From the NCBI GenBank assembly GCA_036873755.1, contig JAVTVY010020454.1:1-64000 (forward strand): a stretch of 64,000 bases of DNA, in the 5' to 3' direction. Positions 1 through 60,872 of this stretch are shown in pieces. The first letter of the stretch is position 1. Each line of letters begins with the position of its first letter. The stretch is from Hanleya hanleyi. Taxonomy: Eukaryota; Mollusca; Polyplacophora; Lepidopleurida; Hanleyidae. The notes beneath the pieces were generated by a model that made no database searches, was not told where the DNA came from, and saw only the letters and a list, made by a program, of their open reading frames with translations. A program made the translations under genes and the position numbers.

Positions 1-475
1 AGGAATCTATCTAGAGTATGGTATTTTGTGATACAGGAATCAATCTGGAGTATATGGTGATGCCAGAATCTAACTAGTAGAGTATTGTGTAATACAGGAA
101 TCTATGTAGAGTATTGTGTGATACAGAAATCTATGTAGAGTATTGTATGATACAGGAATCTATCTAGAGCATTGTATGATACAGTGATCCATCTAGAGTA
201 TTGTGTGATACAGGAATATATTCAGGGTATTGTGTGATACAGGAATCTATGTAGAGCATTGTGTGATACAGGACTCTATGTGGGGTATTGTGTGATACAG
301 AAATCTATGTAGAGTATTTTGTGATACAGGAATCTATCTGGGGTATTGTGTGATACAGGAATCTATGTAGAGTATTGTGTGATACAGGAATCTATGTGGG
401 GTATTGTGTGATACAGGGATCTATCTAGAGTATTGTGTGATACATGGATCTATCTAGAGTATTGTGTGCTGGCTG
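1..475. repeat. 29-bp minisatellite
   Basis: About 16 tandem copies of a 29-bp unit (consensus GTATTGTGTGATACAGGAAT plus CTATGTAGA) run from the window edge, so the left limit is unknown. Copies differ by a few substitutions. It lies in the intron upstream of exon A. Confidence 0.9.
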
Positions 476-537
476 CACACATGTAGAAAACATATCTTTA
501 GATTGTGGAGGTCAACGCTTCAGTAAAACATGGTCAT

Positions 538-669
538 CATCTACAGTCATAAATTACATCATCTACAGTCATAAATTACATCATTTACAGTCATAAATTA
601 CATCATCTACAGTCATAAATTACATCATCTACAGTCATAAATTACATCATTTACAGTCATAAATTACAT
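538..669. repeat. 22-bp tandem repeat, 6 copies
   Basis: Six nearly identical copies of CATCATCTACAGTCATAAAT plus TA; two have TTTACAG instead of CTACAG. The low divergence suggests recent expansion. Confidence 0.92.
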
Positions 670-884
670 ACGTACACAAAGGCATGATTTGTTTGCTTAA
701 ACTAGTTTACTTATATACATGTATATATATTTAAGTTTTTCATGAGAGTTACAGAAATACTGACACTAGTACAATTACATGAATTAATGAATAATAAAAT
801 GTTGATAACACTCCTTGACAGCAACATCACGGTTTGCATGACCTATATCAGTGTTAATATCTATTTATCTATTGTTTGTTACAG

Positions 885-49128
<48,244 letters not shown>

Positions 49129-49185
49129 TTGCTTCTCATGGTGAAAAAGCTTGTGTAGGATAATAGTACCGGTAATAATACTTCA

Positions 49186-49339
49186 CAGGGTATGAAATAG
49201 ACAAACAAATTCTAGTTGCCCATCGGCAAGTACGGGCAACCAACACATCCAAATGCATTGCAATTTGGACAGAATTTGGTTGCCCAAAGGAAATTTAGGT
49301 TGCCCCGGGCAACCGGGCAAAGGGCTATTTCGCACCCTG
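49186..49339. mobile_element. 154-bp hAT-like MITE with 5-bp TSD CTTCA (copy 2)
   Basis: Ends CAGGGTATGAAATAG and CTATTTCGCACCCTG. CTTCA occurs exactly at 49181-49185 and 49340-49344. It is the same length and family as 16599-16752. It starts 58 bp after the kinase stop codon, so it is probably in the 3' UTR. Confidence 0.9.
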
Positions 49340-49344
49340 CTTCA

Positions 49345-52300
49345 TTTACAGCTGGACCAAGGAACTATTGGTATATCTGGAAGTACGCAAGCTGCAGTCA
49401 GTGCTATTTATTAACAGTGCTTTTGTGTACATATATATATATACATGTCTGTATATAAGACAATAATTGTTCGCCAAATAGTGCACAATCATTCAATGGA
49501 ATCAACTTCTTTGAAGCTAGGATTCGGCTTTAACTCTAACATGTCAAAGATTAAAATTAATGATGATCGTGTTAATGTTATCGTTAATCTAATTTGCTAT
49601 GATTGTGTCATATATGCTTATATGGTTCTGGTAAGTTTGTTAGATAATGCACTTGTTTAGTCAATGCACTGTGTAGGTAGTATTCTGAGAGCTATAGGTT
49701 CAGGATGTTGTTATAATATTAAATGTGAGCCTTCCACAATAGGGACATGGTGATAGACGGCTCATTGCTGTAATAATTCAATTACAACAGAAGTTCTATC
49801 TTCCACATAGGAATATTGGATCCAATTAATGAGGAAAGGAATTTAATGAAAAGTTGATGAAATGGAACAAGAAAAGATGTTCTCATATTACATTATCTGT
49901 TCAATTTGAAATTTATCAGGAAAGCTATTCAGTGTCCGACTCAGAATCGTGGGATTGAATTATTGTAATATTTATTATATGTTCAGCCTGAAGTAGTTAG
50001 TACAGAACTACTTCAACAACAGTCCATGGTGATAGCCGGCATACACGAATCTTGTCCGAATAGCCAAATCGCAGCTATTATAGAGGGGACACAACACTTT
50101 CAAGTCTAATTGTTGATATCGACCTTCAAAATACTGGGGAAAGTGCCGGGAAGATAAAATTGTATATGCCATTTATATATTACATTGAATAATGCAGCAG
50201 GTTCATGGTAACAGCACAGTAACAGTATTATCTATGTATAAGCCTAAACTGAGAGTCAAATGGTTATCATTCGATCATGAAGTGAAACATTGAAGCTTTT
50301 ATCTGAAGATATTGTTTATGTATATTCAGCTGTACAGCAACTGTCCAAAGTCCTTTAGTGTGGTGGTGCGACTCAATGATAGCGACACAGCGTCGGTCAT
50401 TATGGGGTTTCTAATTATTGATGTTTGAGACTGAACTTTTTGTGATCGAATTACCAGAGACTTGCCACAGAGTAATAAATGATGAAGGTGTTGAATAATG
50501 GCTAGACTGAGTGTAACAATCATGGTGATATAAGAATGATAGACACCACATAATCATATGTTATTTGTATATAAATGACTAAATATTATCAATGCAAGCT
50601 ACAATGCATGAAGGACTGGAGTATACCGGTATGCCTGGAGATGTTACCAATTTTAGAATGTTTTCACACCTCCTACAGGTTACCAGCTTTTTTTCCAATT
50701 TTTGTATAGAGATTCTTAACAATCACGAACGAATATGGTAATTTTTCTCTAAAGACAAAGATTTCGAAAGGTATGTTGTCTATAAGATATATCAAGTTGT
50801 CTATGGTGTGAATGCTAAAATTTTCAAATGACACTCTGAAATGTGAAATTGATCAGCTAGTTTGACAAATTTGAAGCAAACGACTGGAGCGTGCAGATCA
50901 TCAAACTAAATAGCAAAAGTTTGTCTAACTGTAGCGTGGAGATGATATTGGTGATATTGCAAATAGGTGATCTATTCATAAAGTGAACATGCAGAGAATA
51001 ACATGTATCCATATTAGCTGGATTAAATCCTCTTCTCAAATAATCGGTATACCACAGCGCACATAAAAAATAGTTGGATGAGCTTGAATAGTAATAATGG
51101 GTACAAATTTGAGTTCAGATATCTTCTCTTCATCAAGTATTTGAACTGTCTGACAAACTTTGACGAATCTTTTTCATCCCTTATTTAATTTTGCACCGTC
51201 CCGGCTAATTAGTTAGATAGTGTGTATATTGACGTTGTTTATTGGATATCATTTTTTAAAACGTCAAATTTGCAAAGGTTTGAGCTGTGATAGCCTGAGT
51301 AACATTGAAGCCTTCCATTTAGAATTTCTTCATTGATGTATTATATCTTTATCTTATATAGTAGCAATTTTGTTAGACTTGCGTCCATTGTTAGTATAAG
51401 GTGCCATGAATATTTGTAACCAAAATTTCCATCGGTTGTGCTTTAATAACCTGCTTTACCATACGCATTCCTTGAAGATATTACATTGTATGCTACATAA
51501 CATGTAGAATGTTTTGAAAATAGTTTAAAACTTGTGCAGTGAGGCGACAGACTACATTATGTATGTGTAGCTTGTCATCTAGACTGAATTTAGACTCGTT
51601 ACCCAGTTGGTATTAGGTCTCGATAGTTTTCTCGATAGTATTAATGTTTTATCTGTGAAGGCAGGTAGGCAAATATCAATCGCCACTGCTGTTTTGCTGC
51701 ATGTTTCAAATTCATGTCTCACATGAGACCACGATCTTCAACTCGGTCAGCAGAGCTGTCAGATTGGTGAAAAAGTAGTCACGACAACCATTTTGCTATG
51801 CGACCCCTGTGGTTGTCCAATTTTTGTCAACTGCTCAAAACAAAAGAGGTACATGTAAAGCAAAGATAGTGCCAGATGTGATGTCAAAGAGAGAGTGCTG
51901 TGAATGCCATAGACATCGTGTTACAACTCGTTGAAATAACAAAATGCCCATTTGTCGGTTTCCATCCAATCCAGAGTTCTGAAAGTGTTGGCACAAGTTG
52001 ACATGCCACCTCACAGAGTTTTACACTCAAGATGGAACTGTTAAACAGGTTAAATGATTATCAGTCAACTTATCACATTGCTGCACGAGTTTTAAACTAT
52101 TTTCTGTATTTGATATTTTTTGTCCTTTTTCTTGGTGCTCTGTATTTTGTGGGTTGAGATGAAGTTGTTGGCAGAGAGTGGGGGTGGTGTGGTATATGGG
52201 TTCATTCTGATATTATTTTTGCAGCAACAATTATAATTTACATTTATTATGCATGCCAGTTTGTTGAAATGTCTTCAAGACCTGCTCTCTAAGCTCTCTA

Positions 52301-53260
52301 AGGGAGGGGAGGGGTGGTGGGCGGTGGTATTAGGGGGAAGTGTCGAAATATGGGGTCTCTATATATAACCCCATGCTTTGTATAAATCCACAATTTATAT
52401 AAAGCATGGGGTTATATATAAAGACCCCATATTTCAACACTTCACTCTAATACCACTGCCCACACCCCCCCAAAACTCTTGTTTTGCAGGCCTGTGCTAA
52501 GTTTCAAGAAGAGTGATAACTCTAATGCTTGATCTCCATCACTCTGCTATTTTTTTTTCCCCCGGGAGAGCTCGTGATCACTCCTCTCAAAGCTGCCAGT
52601 GCAGTGGAGAGTGATCCTTGAGGGAGTGATCACTCTCACATCACTCATGCAAAACAGAATCCAGGAGAGTGATTTCACAGATTTTACAAACACGACAGAC
52701 TGAAAGACCGGTCTTTTTTTCTCATCGAATCCCTGGTATAGTTGACTGCTTTTACGAATCCCGACCTCATAGATCAGTGAGTAATCCAACCAATCAACAA
52801 GGCAGCACGTGTGCTAGAATTAATGCTGCAGTAAAGTAGTTCACCAGGTTCAATTCATTTGTTGATCAACGAACCATGAGTTGGCTGTATAGGGAGAAGA
52901 CTACAAGCACTACATTGTAAGGCCTGTGAATTTGTTAAAACCATGGAATGTGGAGGTAAATTCTCTATTAATAGTGGATTTAAAACATTTACATTGTGGA
53001 ATCATTGAGGCAAATCTGCTAAGTCTGCACTTGCAATTAAGGATGCTTCTGTAACTATAGAACTGTGATCCTTGTTGATGTATACAGAGGTGTTTGAAAC
53101 TTCTAGATCGTTGACAGTGTTCAGCTCATGCTTTCTGTAATTGTGCCCTTGTTGAAATTTATTGAACAAGTAATTATATCCAAAATCATGGGCCTATTTT
53201 ACATATGATGAATGGCACAAAGCCAGAGTTCTCCAATCTGACATCTTTTTTATGATTTGT
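49345..53260. other. 3' flank of the kinase gene, no gene seen
   Basis: Probably 3' UTR and intergenic DNA. The hairpin at 52317-52463 is listed separately; the rest shows no repeats or coding signals. An AATAAA is at about 50474 but its use is unknown. Confidence 0.55.
52317..52463. repeat. 147-bp near-perfect hairpin
   Basis: GTGGGCGGTGGTATTAGGGG on the left pairs with the inverse of CTAATACCACTGCCCAC on the right. The stem continues through CGAAATATGGGGTCT and ATATATAACCCCATGCTTT, leaving a loop of only a few nt near 52390. It may be a tiny MITE or an expressed hairpin. Confidence 0.88.
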
Positions 53261-53480
53261 ATGGTAATTCCCCTAATAATTCGATCACCGGAAGTGCAGC
53301 AAAAATGGTATATATCTGGCAATATTCTTCATGGCACCAGCTACAAAGTTTCACATTTTGTCATTATATGACTTTTCTTCAATTTGAATGAAGAATGGGA
53401 ATGTACTTTTTCTCTGTGTTTGAATAACAAGAGTTGAAAAGTGAACTTCCTGTGATTGAATTATTAGGGGAATTACCGTA
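53261..53480. mobile_element. GGTAAnCCnCTAAT MITE, copy 4
   Basis: ATGGTAATTCCCCTAATAAT on the left and ATTATTAGGGGAATTACCG on the right are inverse copies. The interior is shorter and diverged from copies 1-3. Confidence 0.78.
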
Positions 53481-53802
53481 ATTCTCATGACCAGTTCCAC
53501 TCACAAAATATGCGATGAAAAATGAAGTTTTTGCAGTAACCAGAATTAGAAGGGGAAAAAAACATGGATGCCTGGGATAGCTTGTTTTGACAAATTTATT
53601 CCGATTTACTCGATATACAGGATGGTAGATGTTCAGGTCTGTATACATTTATAGAATGTGCCTGAGGATGTGCCCGGTGTAATAATGTAACTAAATTCTC
53701 TCACAAATTCTAGTGTTGAACTGGACAGCATTGGGGTATGCCAAATTTGTCAAGAATTGCCTCATCCATATTCAGTCGAGATATTAACGAACAGTTATCA
53801 TT

Positions 53803-53885
53803 ATTACTACACCTGCAGTTGTTGGTGTATGGCTGTGTGGTATTACTACACCTGCAGTTGTTGGTGTATGGCTGTGTGGTATTAC
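53803..53885. repeat. 40-bp tandem duplication
   Basis: Two identical copies of CTACACCTGCAGTTGTTGGT plus GTATGGCTGTGTGGTATTA. Confidence 0.92.
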
Positions 53886-55028
53886 TAAACAAAATATGCA
53901 ATTCAGTATTATGTGCCACATGAGTTGCATATATGTGGCCATAAACAAATAAACTTGCATGCATGTAACATCACACAGGTAGGCCAACACTAATGATGAT
54001 AATCCCTGTGCCTGGAAAAATTATTTTGTCAAAATACTGCTACATTTGCTTTCCATATTTTCATCTTGGTCTCAGAATATTGTAAGATTTATACATATAT
54101 TTGTTCAGTTTATTTCTGCCTGGATACTAAAAATATTTTAACTCTAGATCGAATTTTATGGATAACAACTTCTTTATTGCAAAGGGGTGACATTTCTTAT
54201 GCAGACACTAGACCCTTGGTCAAAACGAAACTGATGGAATATATGTACCAATACATAAAGATATTCCAATGTTTCATCAGGGACTTAATATTCTCATTTA
54301 TATAAAGTCCCTGATTTCATTTAATCAATAGCTTGATGAAGATGCTATATAGTATCTGTATTGAAATGTCTTACCTCTGCAATGAAGAAATGGTTATCCA
54401 TAGAATCACATACTAAGCTATATACATCCATCTAAAGATCTAAACGATAACATGCAAATGGAAAGCATTCACATAGTTCTTTTTGAAAATGCAAACCATG
54501 AAATGGATTCTGCAAGAATTATGGAGGATAGTGTATATTTCGTAATTATATTTTATTGTTAGCAATGTTTGTTACAGGTCCTATATACAACTGAGAGCCC
54601 AAACTATTTAAAGGAAATTGTTCAGGCAGTCTGATGATTTGTTTTGTGAAAGCTTATTCTAGTTTATTATGCTATAGGGATTGGTTTATTGCCTGGTGTA
54701 TGGTTTCATTCTATTATACCACCCCAAAAATCTGTGTATGACTCCCTATATGTAGGTGTTTGGGAAACTTACATGTTACATAATATGTTCATAAACAAAT
54801 AACTACATATTGAAAAGTTGTGATCGCAAACAAATCCTGCTAAAGTTTACTGCTTGTATTCAGCAATTATTTTACCCGACTTGTTAATGCTAAATTTACA
54901 ATTTGAGTTGCTTCAGGTAAAAACCCCACTGTCAACGAATATCTTGAAAGAATACATGTTAAGAAGTATTTTTCTCCGCTGTCATGTATTTTAATGTTGT
55001 TCATGCCTTGGAAGTAGTTCCAGCTAAC

Positions 55029-56777
55029 CAGGGGTTATTCTAGCCCAAAATCTTTCATCTACTCAATTTGAGAATTTCCTAAAACTCAATTTTTCGGCGC
55101 GCCGTTGGCGCGCCTATAATTTAAAAATACTCAATATTTTCATTGTTATCATCTTTTTGTACCAGAAACTCAATATATCCATGATTTTCATAGTTTCGGC
55201 TCAGAAACTCAATTATGCAAACATTTTCATAGGGGTAACTAAAAGAAATTCAAAACCGACATTTAAAAAGACCTGTCCATTGTACACGTAGATTGGTTCA
55301 GTAAATGCAGTCTACAGTTTTTGTATGTACAGGAATATCTAATTATTATCAGTATGTGACCATGCAGAGTAAATGCTCTAATAATTCAAACATATTTTCT
55401 GTTTTATCGAGACTAAGATGTGAACAGCGACAGTTGAAACTGGTATAGAGTAGCATTGACTGAAACCAACTGCATGTCCTATGATTGAGTAATGTTATGG
55501 TAGTTTTTAAATCCTTGAAGTTGGGATATTGAAATATATCCTAATTGGGATATTTTGACCGATTTTCAAACTAAACCGCAATGGCGAATTTCGGCATCTA
55601 AAGTACAAAAGCAAGATAGAATTTACTTGACAAAACTGCCAATGCGATTGTATAATTTTGCTGAGTTTTTCTCACCCAAGTTATTCTCTCTGATATTAAA
55701 ATTCCATGCATTCTTTTTTCATGTTGCTGCAGTATACTCACCACTTTTGTATGTTTTTAAACAAACAAAATAACTAGAAGAATATGCCAACTTGAAAATA
55801 TGGAATTATAAAAAAAATATCCAAAGTGGGATATTTTATGATCTCAATTGGGATAGATATTTTATACCAATTGGTCCTTTCCCCTGATCTGGTAAAGGGT
55901 CATTTAGTGTGGATTGCATGTAAAATGTTTGAAAAGTTGTCAATATTTTAAAATTAATACTCGATTATCAACCTGAAAACTTCCGTTTTCACTCTGTCCC
56001 TAAACCACAGTAAATGACCCTTACGGCGTAGCATTGTGCCGTATCGATTTTTTTCGGCGGTATCGTGTTGTACAGAATAGACTATACGACGACTGAAACA
56101 ACATAGACTTTGTTATTTAGTGTAGTCTCTGATTGGCGTCAGACGATACCAGTCGAGAAAAATATTTTGCATCAGTTGATCCATGGAGCAGTAGGCATGG
56201 TTGATCGAACAATTTCATTCACATATTACTTTATTCACCGTGTGCTGTTGGTTTTCGGGCCGCTGGTTTGCGACTGCCCTCGTCCATGCTGTCAAAGTGT
56301 TTGTGGTGTGTTTCTATTAACGAGCACGCGCTCTCATATGTATACCACCCCTTGGCAGATCTTCGTAACGCGGTGTTTCATTGGGTAGTAATTCCAACGA
56401 CATAATCACTTGTCCAATGAATAAGCGCAAGACTGAAGCCGTTCTCCTGCGTACCGTTCAGATTGCCAATATCACCTTTGTGCGGAGAGTTACACTGCGC
56501 CAGGAAACAACAACAACGACAACAGACGTCGGTTCGTGAACTCGGGACAAGATTCAAGGATTAAAATAAGTTTATTCCGATACAACTACACAACAATGAA
56601 GACCAGTAAATCAGCAAAACTCAATATTTTTTTCGCGCGCAAGCGCGCGTAATGGGGAAAATTACGAGAAACTGAATTTGTCGAGGGAAAACTCAATTTG
56701 CAAAAGTCCTCAAAACTCAATTTCGGAAATTTCTCATCGGGATTACCACGATGAGAAAACGGCTAGAAAAACCCCTG
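55029..56777. mobile_element. 1749-bp hAT-like element with 5-bp TSD CTAAC
   Basis: Ends CAGGGGTTATTCTAGCC and the inverse of CAGGGGTTTTTCTAGCC. CTAAC is exact at 55024-55028 and 56778-56782. About ten AAACTCAAT motifs lie near both ends in the same direction, with CG-rich palindromes beside them (GGCGCGCC, CGCGCGCAAGCGCGCG). The open frame at 56110-56388 has no known domain; no transposase. Confidence 0.88.
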
Positions 56778-57484
56778 CTAACATTTAGATGAATGCACGA
56801 GTATCATTCCAGTTTATTGTACAGTTTTTATGTATAGATGCTTTGAAAATGTAAAATGCGAGGCCTTGTATTATTAAAGGACATGAATAGTTGATGATGA
56901 GCCAAGGAGACGATGCTTATTGTATCAGCATTGACTTTCAGCTGAGGGCCCTTGTCTGTTTCACACATTGTAGCAGAGTTTATTTCTACCTGTCAATGGT
57001 TTTGTCCAGACCAAGACAACAGAGACAAAAAATGTCCGGCATCAGTTTCAAAAATACTGTTCATATCCGTACCACAAGTTTCCTTTGGTCATTATTGGGA
57101 AACCCAGAGTGGTTTCTGACTGGGCTGCCTTGATCTGCACAAAACTATTGATGAGTAGAAATAAACACTGCTGCAATATGTTAAATGGATAAGGACCTTC
57201 AGCTGAAAGTCCAAGCTGATCACGACTGAGACGTTTGGCTATATTGTATTGAATGTTCAATGATATTAGATCACAAAGACTGTTCACTGCTGTTAGAATG
57301 AAACAACTGTACATTATAATTTATTATTATCAATTGCAATAAAATACAGTATATCCTTGAAAGCAAACATCATCAATCCAGAGTTTCTCTTGTTTTTGTT
57401 TCTCCTCTAAGAGCCCACAACAGATGTGGCATTGTTTTATCCATATACAACTTCAGAAATTTCAAGACTGGGAAGACTTTAAAA

Positions 57485-57910
57485 CAGGGTTCGTACACTA
57501 CCTTGAAAACATTGAAAGGCCTTGAAAGTGACAATTTGGAATTCAAGGTCTTGAAAAGCCTTGAAAAATAGAATATTGTGGAAAAGACTGGTGGAATTTC
57601 TGTCCATTGTTTTCAATCCAATTGGCAAGTTGTAGCTCAGAAGTTTTACTCAAAGTCCTTTGCTGACAGATGGCAAAATGAAGCTCATCATAGCGATATA
57701 TTCTATTCCAAAGACGATCTATGAACCACAGCATAGATTTGTTTACGGGACATTCATCATGTTCATACTCGTGATTAAGTAAAAAAAAATAAAAATAAAA
57801 AACTTCATCTGTATAGTTTCAATGACACTGGAATTAATATGCCTTGAAAAATGGAACTATTCCCTTGAAAAGACATTGAAAATTGAAAGCTTCAAGGTGT
57901 ACGAACCCTG
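57485..57910. mobile_element. 426-bp hAT-like MITE (CAGGGTTCGTACAC)
   Basis: Ends CAGGGTTCGTACACTACCTTG and CAAGGTGTACGAACCCTG are inverse copies; CCTTGAAAA is repeated inside. TTAAAA flanks both ends (57479-57484, 57911-57916) but in A-rich DNA, so the duplication is less certain. Confidence 0.78.
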
Positions 57911-58171
57911 TTAAAAAAAACTTTCTTCGGGAACATCTGTAATATGTTAATTCCAGCATCCTTCTGTCATGCGTACGGCCATGATATTGCGTACGCTGTA
58001 CTGGCACCAGACTAACGATCCCAGAATTCCCAGATGCCACCATTGATGGCTTGAGCCAATGAAATCAAAACGCCCTGAAAATATAAATGACAAATATATA
58101 CTAAACAGTTGATCAACCTTATATTTTGGACACCGGATTTCTCATTTCTGTTTATTTCACTTTGACATGTC

Positions 58172-59060
58172 AGGAGAGAGAGAGAATTTAGGTTTTAATG
58201 TCGCATTCAGCAGTATTTCAGCTATATAGCAACGGTCAAACAAAATCCCAAGTATTCCGACAAAAACAAGTTAAAAACCCAGCCATCAACACAATGCACA
58301 TACACTAAAATCTATACAACAAACCGATTTCTCTCAACCTAATATACAGTCTTCTTTTACTGGACTGAAAAGATCTTCTAAACTAGCTGCTTGATAAAAA
58401 TAATCTCTTAATATCCATACAGTCGATCAGAATATGTTTCACTGTGAGATCTTCATGGCATGGAATACACCTTGGGGTTGGTTCTTTTTTTTTTAGTAAA
58501 TTTTTCGTGAGTTAATCATGTATGGGCGATTCTACATTGCCTGATCATGGCTTGATAGAAACATTTCTGGCTGCTCAGATGAGTATATCCTACAGTTTTT
58601 TGGAACTCCTGAAGTTTGTTAATATCCACAGCATTCCATAAAGATTGAAACAGCTTTCTCACACAAGCACAGATAGAGGGTCTGAAATTGGTATATGGGA
58701 TTCCAACAGGCTCAACCTCATTATTTAGGGCTGCCTTAGCCATTTCATCAGCTTCAGTATTTCCTTTGATGCCAATGTGACTAGGCAACCAACAAATCAA
58801 CATCAATCAGTTTATGAAATCTGGGGTCATATAATTGTAGAATGTTCAAGATGATGAGATGAGTTGAAGTTCCACTCTCAATCACTTGAAGGCATGACAG
58901 TGAATCTGAGAATATGACCTATTTTCTTCCTATAGTAGACCCAAAACCTTCTAAAGCTGACAAAAGAGGGTCACACAGGTGAAACACGACCTGACCAAGG
59001 CATATGCTGTGCTGGCCAATGGTGGCGAAATTCTTTGCCTTCCAATGACATTGGAAAGAA
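58172..59060 (-). pseudogene. LINE relic: RNase H domain and 3' end
   Basis: On the minus strand from about 58920: VIFSDSLSCLQVIESG, a frameshift, then ICWLPSHIGIKGNTEADEMA, the RNase H signature W-x-P-S-H-x-G-x-x-G-N-E-x-A-D of I/Jockey-type LINEs. After another frameshift a Cys/His block follows, PRCIPCHEDLTVKHILIDC, typical of the C-terminus. The 3' end reads TATAGCTGAAATACTGCTGA, ATGCGACATTAAAACC, then a GA microsatellite. Reverse transcriptase is absent; frameshifts and stops show it is dead. Confidence 0.82.
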
Positions 59061-59690
59061 TCAAACCTAGAACCATTGATTAAATTGAAAGACGGACAAC
59101 TTGGCTCAGTTAGAATCTAATTAAAATTGAGGGGAAAATGTTAGGACATTCTTAACATGAATGTTAGGCTTCTCTCTTGCAGGAAACAAGCCGATGTTTG
59201 TGTATACTATGATTGTCTTTTTGAATTTGGTGCTAATACTGTTATATGGAAAATGGAATAGGTCTTTGGATTATGGACGCGGATATTCTCTAATGGACGA
59301 CGGCTGGATTATGAATGACGGACTAGACGCTTGTAATTAGAAAAACTTTGGTTACCGTACTTCATACACCATTATGATTGCGACCCAAAAACTGGATGTG
59401 GAGAGTGACCAAAGAAATTTGGATCAAAAATCAATGTTGACTCAAAGGGTGGAAGTTGTAAAGATTGCCACCAAAGAAATACTTGTAGTAGAAATGTTAT
59501 CCACCAGTTTCATATGCAACCAGAAACGGTGCTACCCAGAATCTTTAGGTCAGAATAATATTTTCTCTCCAGATGTTTTCATAACCATTTCTAGACTCAA
59601 GGTTTCAGGTCAAAACTTGGATTTGCATTCTTGAATTACTGACAGATTTGACAATGGTGGCACTACTGATTTGGCTTTAAAGCGTAACCT

Positions 59691-59754
59691 CCAGTGCCCA
59701 GCATGGAAAACAATCCCAAGAAAGATCCTGTGGCATTAGGTACCCACTGTTACC
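59691..59754 (+). repeat. Dispersed repeat, copy 1 (CCCAGCATGGAAAACAATCC)
   Basis: About 64 bp almost identical to 62316-62379, including GATCCTGTGGCATTAGGTAC. A weaker relative is at about 60083-60110. The parent element is not recognised. Confidence 0.8.
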
Positions 59755-60394
59755 TAGTTTGTCCTAAAAGGAAAATTTGGTATATAATTCATGTAAGAGG
59801 AGATACCGCTTTTCAACGGGACTTCACATGTTACCAGACAATGGCCGACCACTTCCCCATTTGCTACTATTGGGAATCCTGTAAATTCACGTCACTTCGT
59901 CTTACATGAATAACTATATGCCGAAAATTTGATGGTACAACATACAGGTGAACAAAATCAGATCTTGAGGCAAGGTACCCACATACCAAATTAGGAGAGA
60001 ACCAAGATTTTCAGAAGTTATTGCCAGGAAACAAAATTTCATCTTGGCTCCCAGGTGGCATCACCTATAGGCGAATTGGCATGAAAAACAATCCCAAGCA
60101 AGATCTTGAGAAAAGTTAAAATTGGAATTTTCCAAATTTGGAAAGAATCTGTTCAGATTTACAGAAGTTATTGGACGGACTGACACCAATACTATAGTCC
60201 CCGTTCAGCCCTTCGGGCATTGGGGGATAATGAAAGTGAACGGCAGCTCAATAATTATTCACATAATCATCAGTGATTTTCTTCTGCATGACCAACCAAA
60301 ACAACAACTGTGTAAAAAAGCAGCTGAAAGTTTATTAGCAGAAGCAGGATGACATTCTAAATACTGGAGGAAAAGCACATAGAATGGAAATAAA

Positions 60395-60754
60395 ATAAAA
60401 TGGAGGTAAAAAAAGAACTCAGAAATGAAGGTCTTTTTAATTCATGAATACATGTATATTAAACCAGAAGCAAATCAGCTAGAAGTCTGTAATTTCAGAT
60501 TAGATTAGCTAAAATGCATTGGCCACCGTCTCCCTGCTTATAGCACAAGATGTGACATTGTTGAACAAGATTCTAGTGGTGTGGGCAGTTTGACGAGTGC
60601 CTATCTATTCTAATGTTAAAAATTCTGGTTGATTTGCTTATGATTAAACAAAAAGAAATTCACTTTTCGATCAATGAATACAACTTTATTAAGCAAAAAC
60701 AAACATTTTTACCTCCATCATGGACAAGTTAGACAGGCAGTTTTTTCTAACCTG
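60395..60754. mobile_element. TTAGAGAGAAC-type MITE, copy 2
   Basis: The right end is the inverse of CAGGTTAGAAAAAACTGCC, matching copy 1 at 29836; the left end keeps AAAATGGAGGTAAAAAAAG. The left terminus is worn. Confidence 0.6.
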
Positions 60755-60832
60755 CCAAGTGCTGTCACAAAGTAAAAAGGGGGCACTTTAACAATTGCGT
60801 TTTTTTAAAACCCCTCATACACAAGTTTCAAG

Positions 60833-60872
60833 CCAGGGTTCATAGAAATCCATCCAGATTTTTTTTACCCAA
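60833..60872 (+). mobile_element. Solo end of a 35975-type hAT-like element
   Basis: CAGGGTTCATAGAAATCC followed by T-rich DNA and TACCC resembles the left end CAGGGATTCATAGAAGTCC of the 35975-37891 element. No partner end is in the window. Confidence 0.5.
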
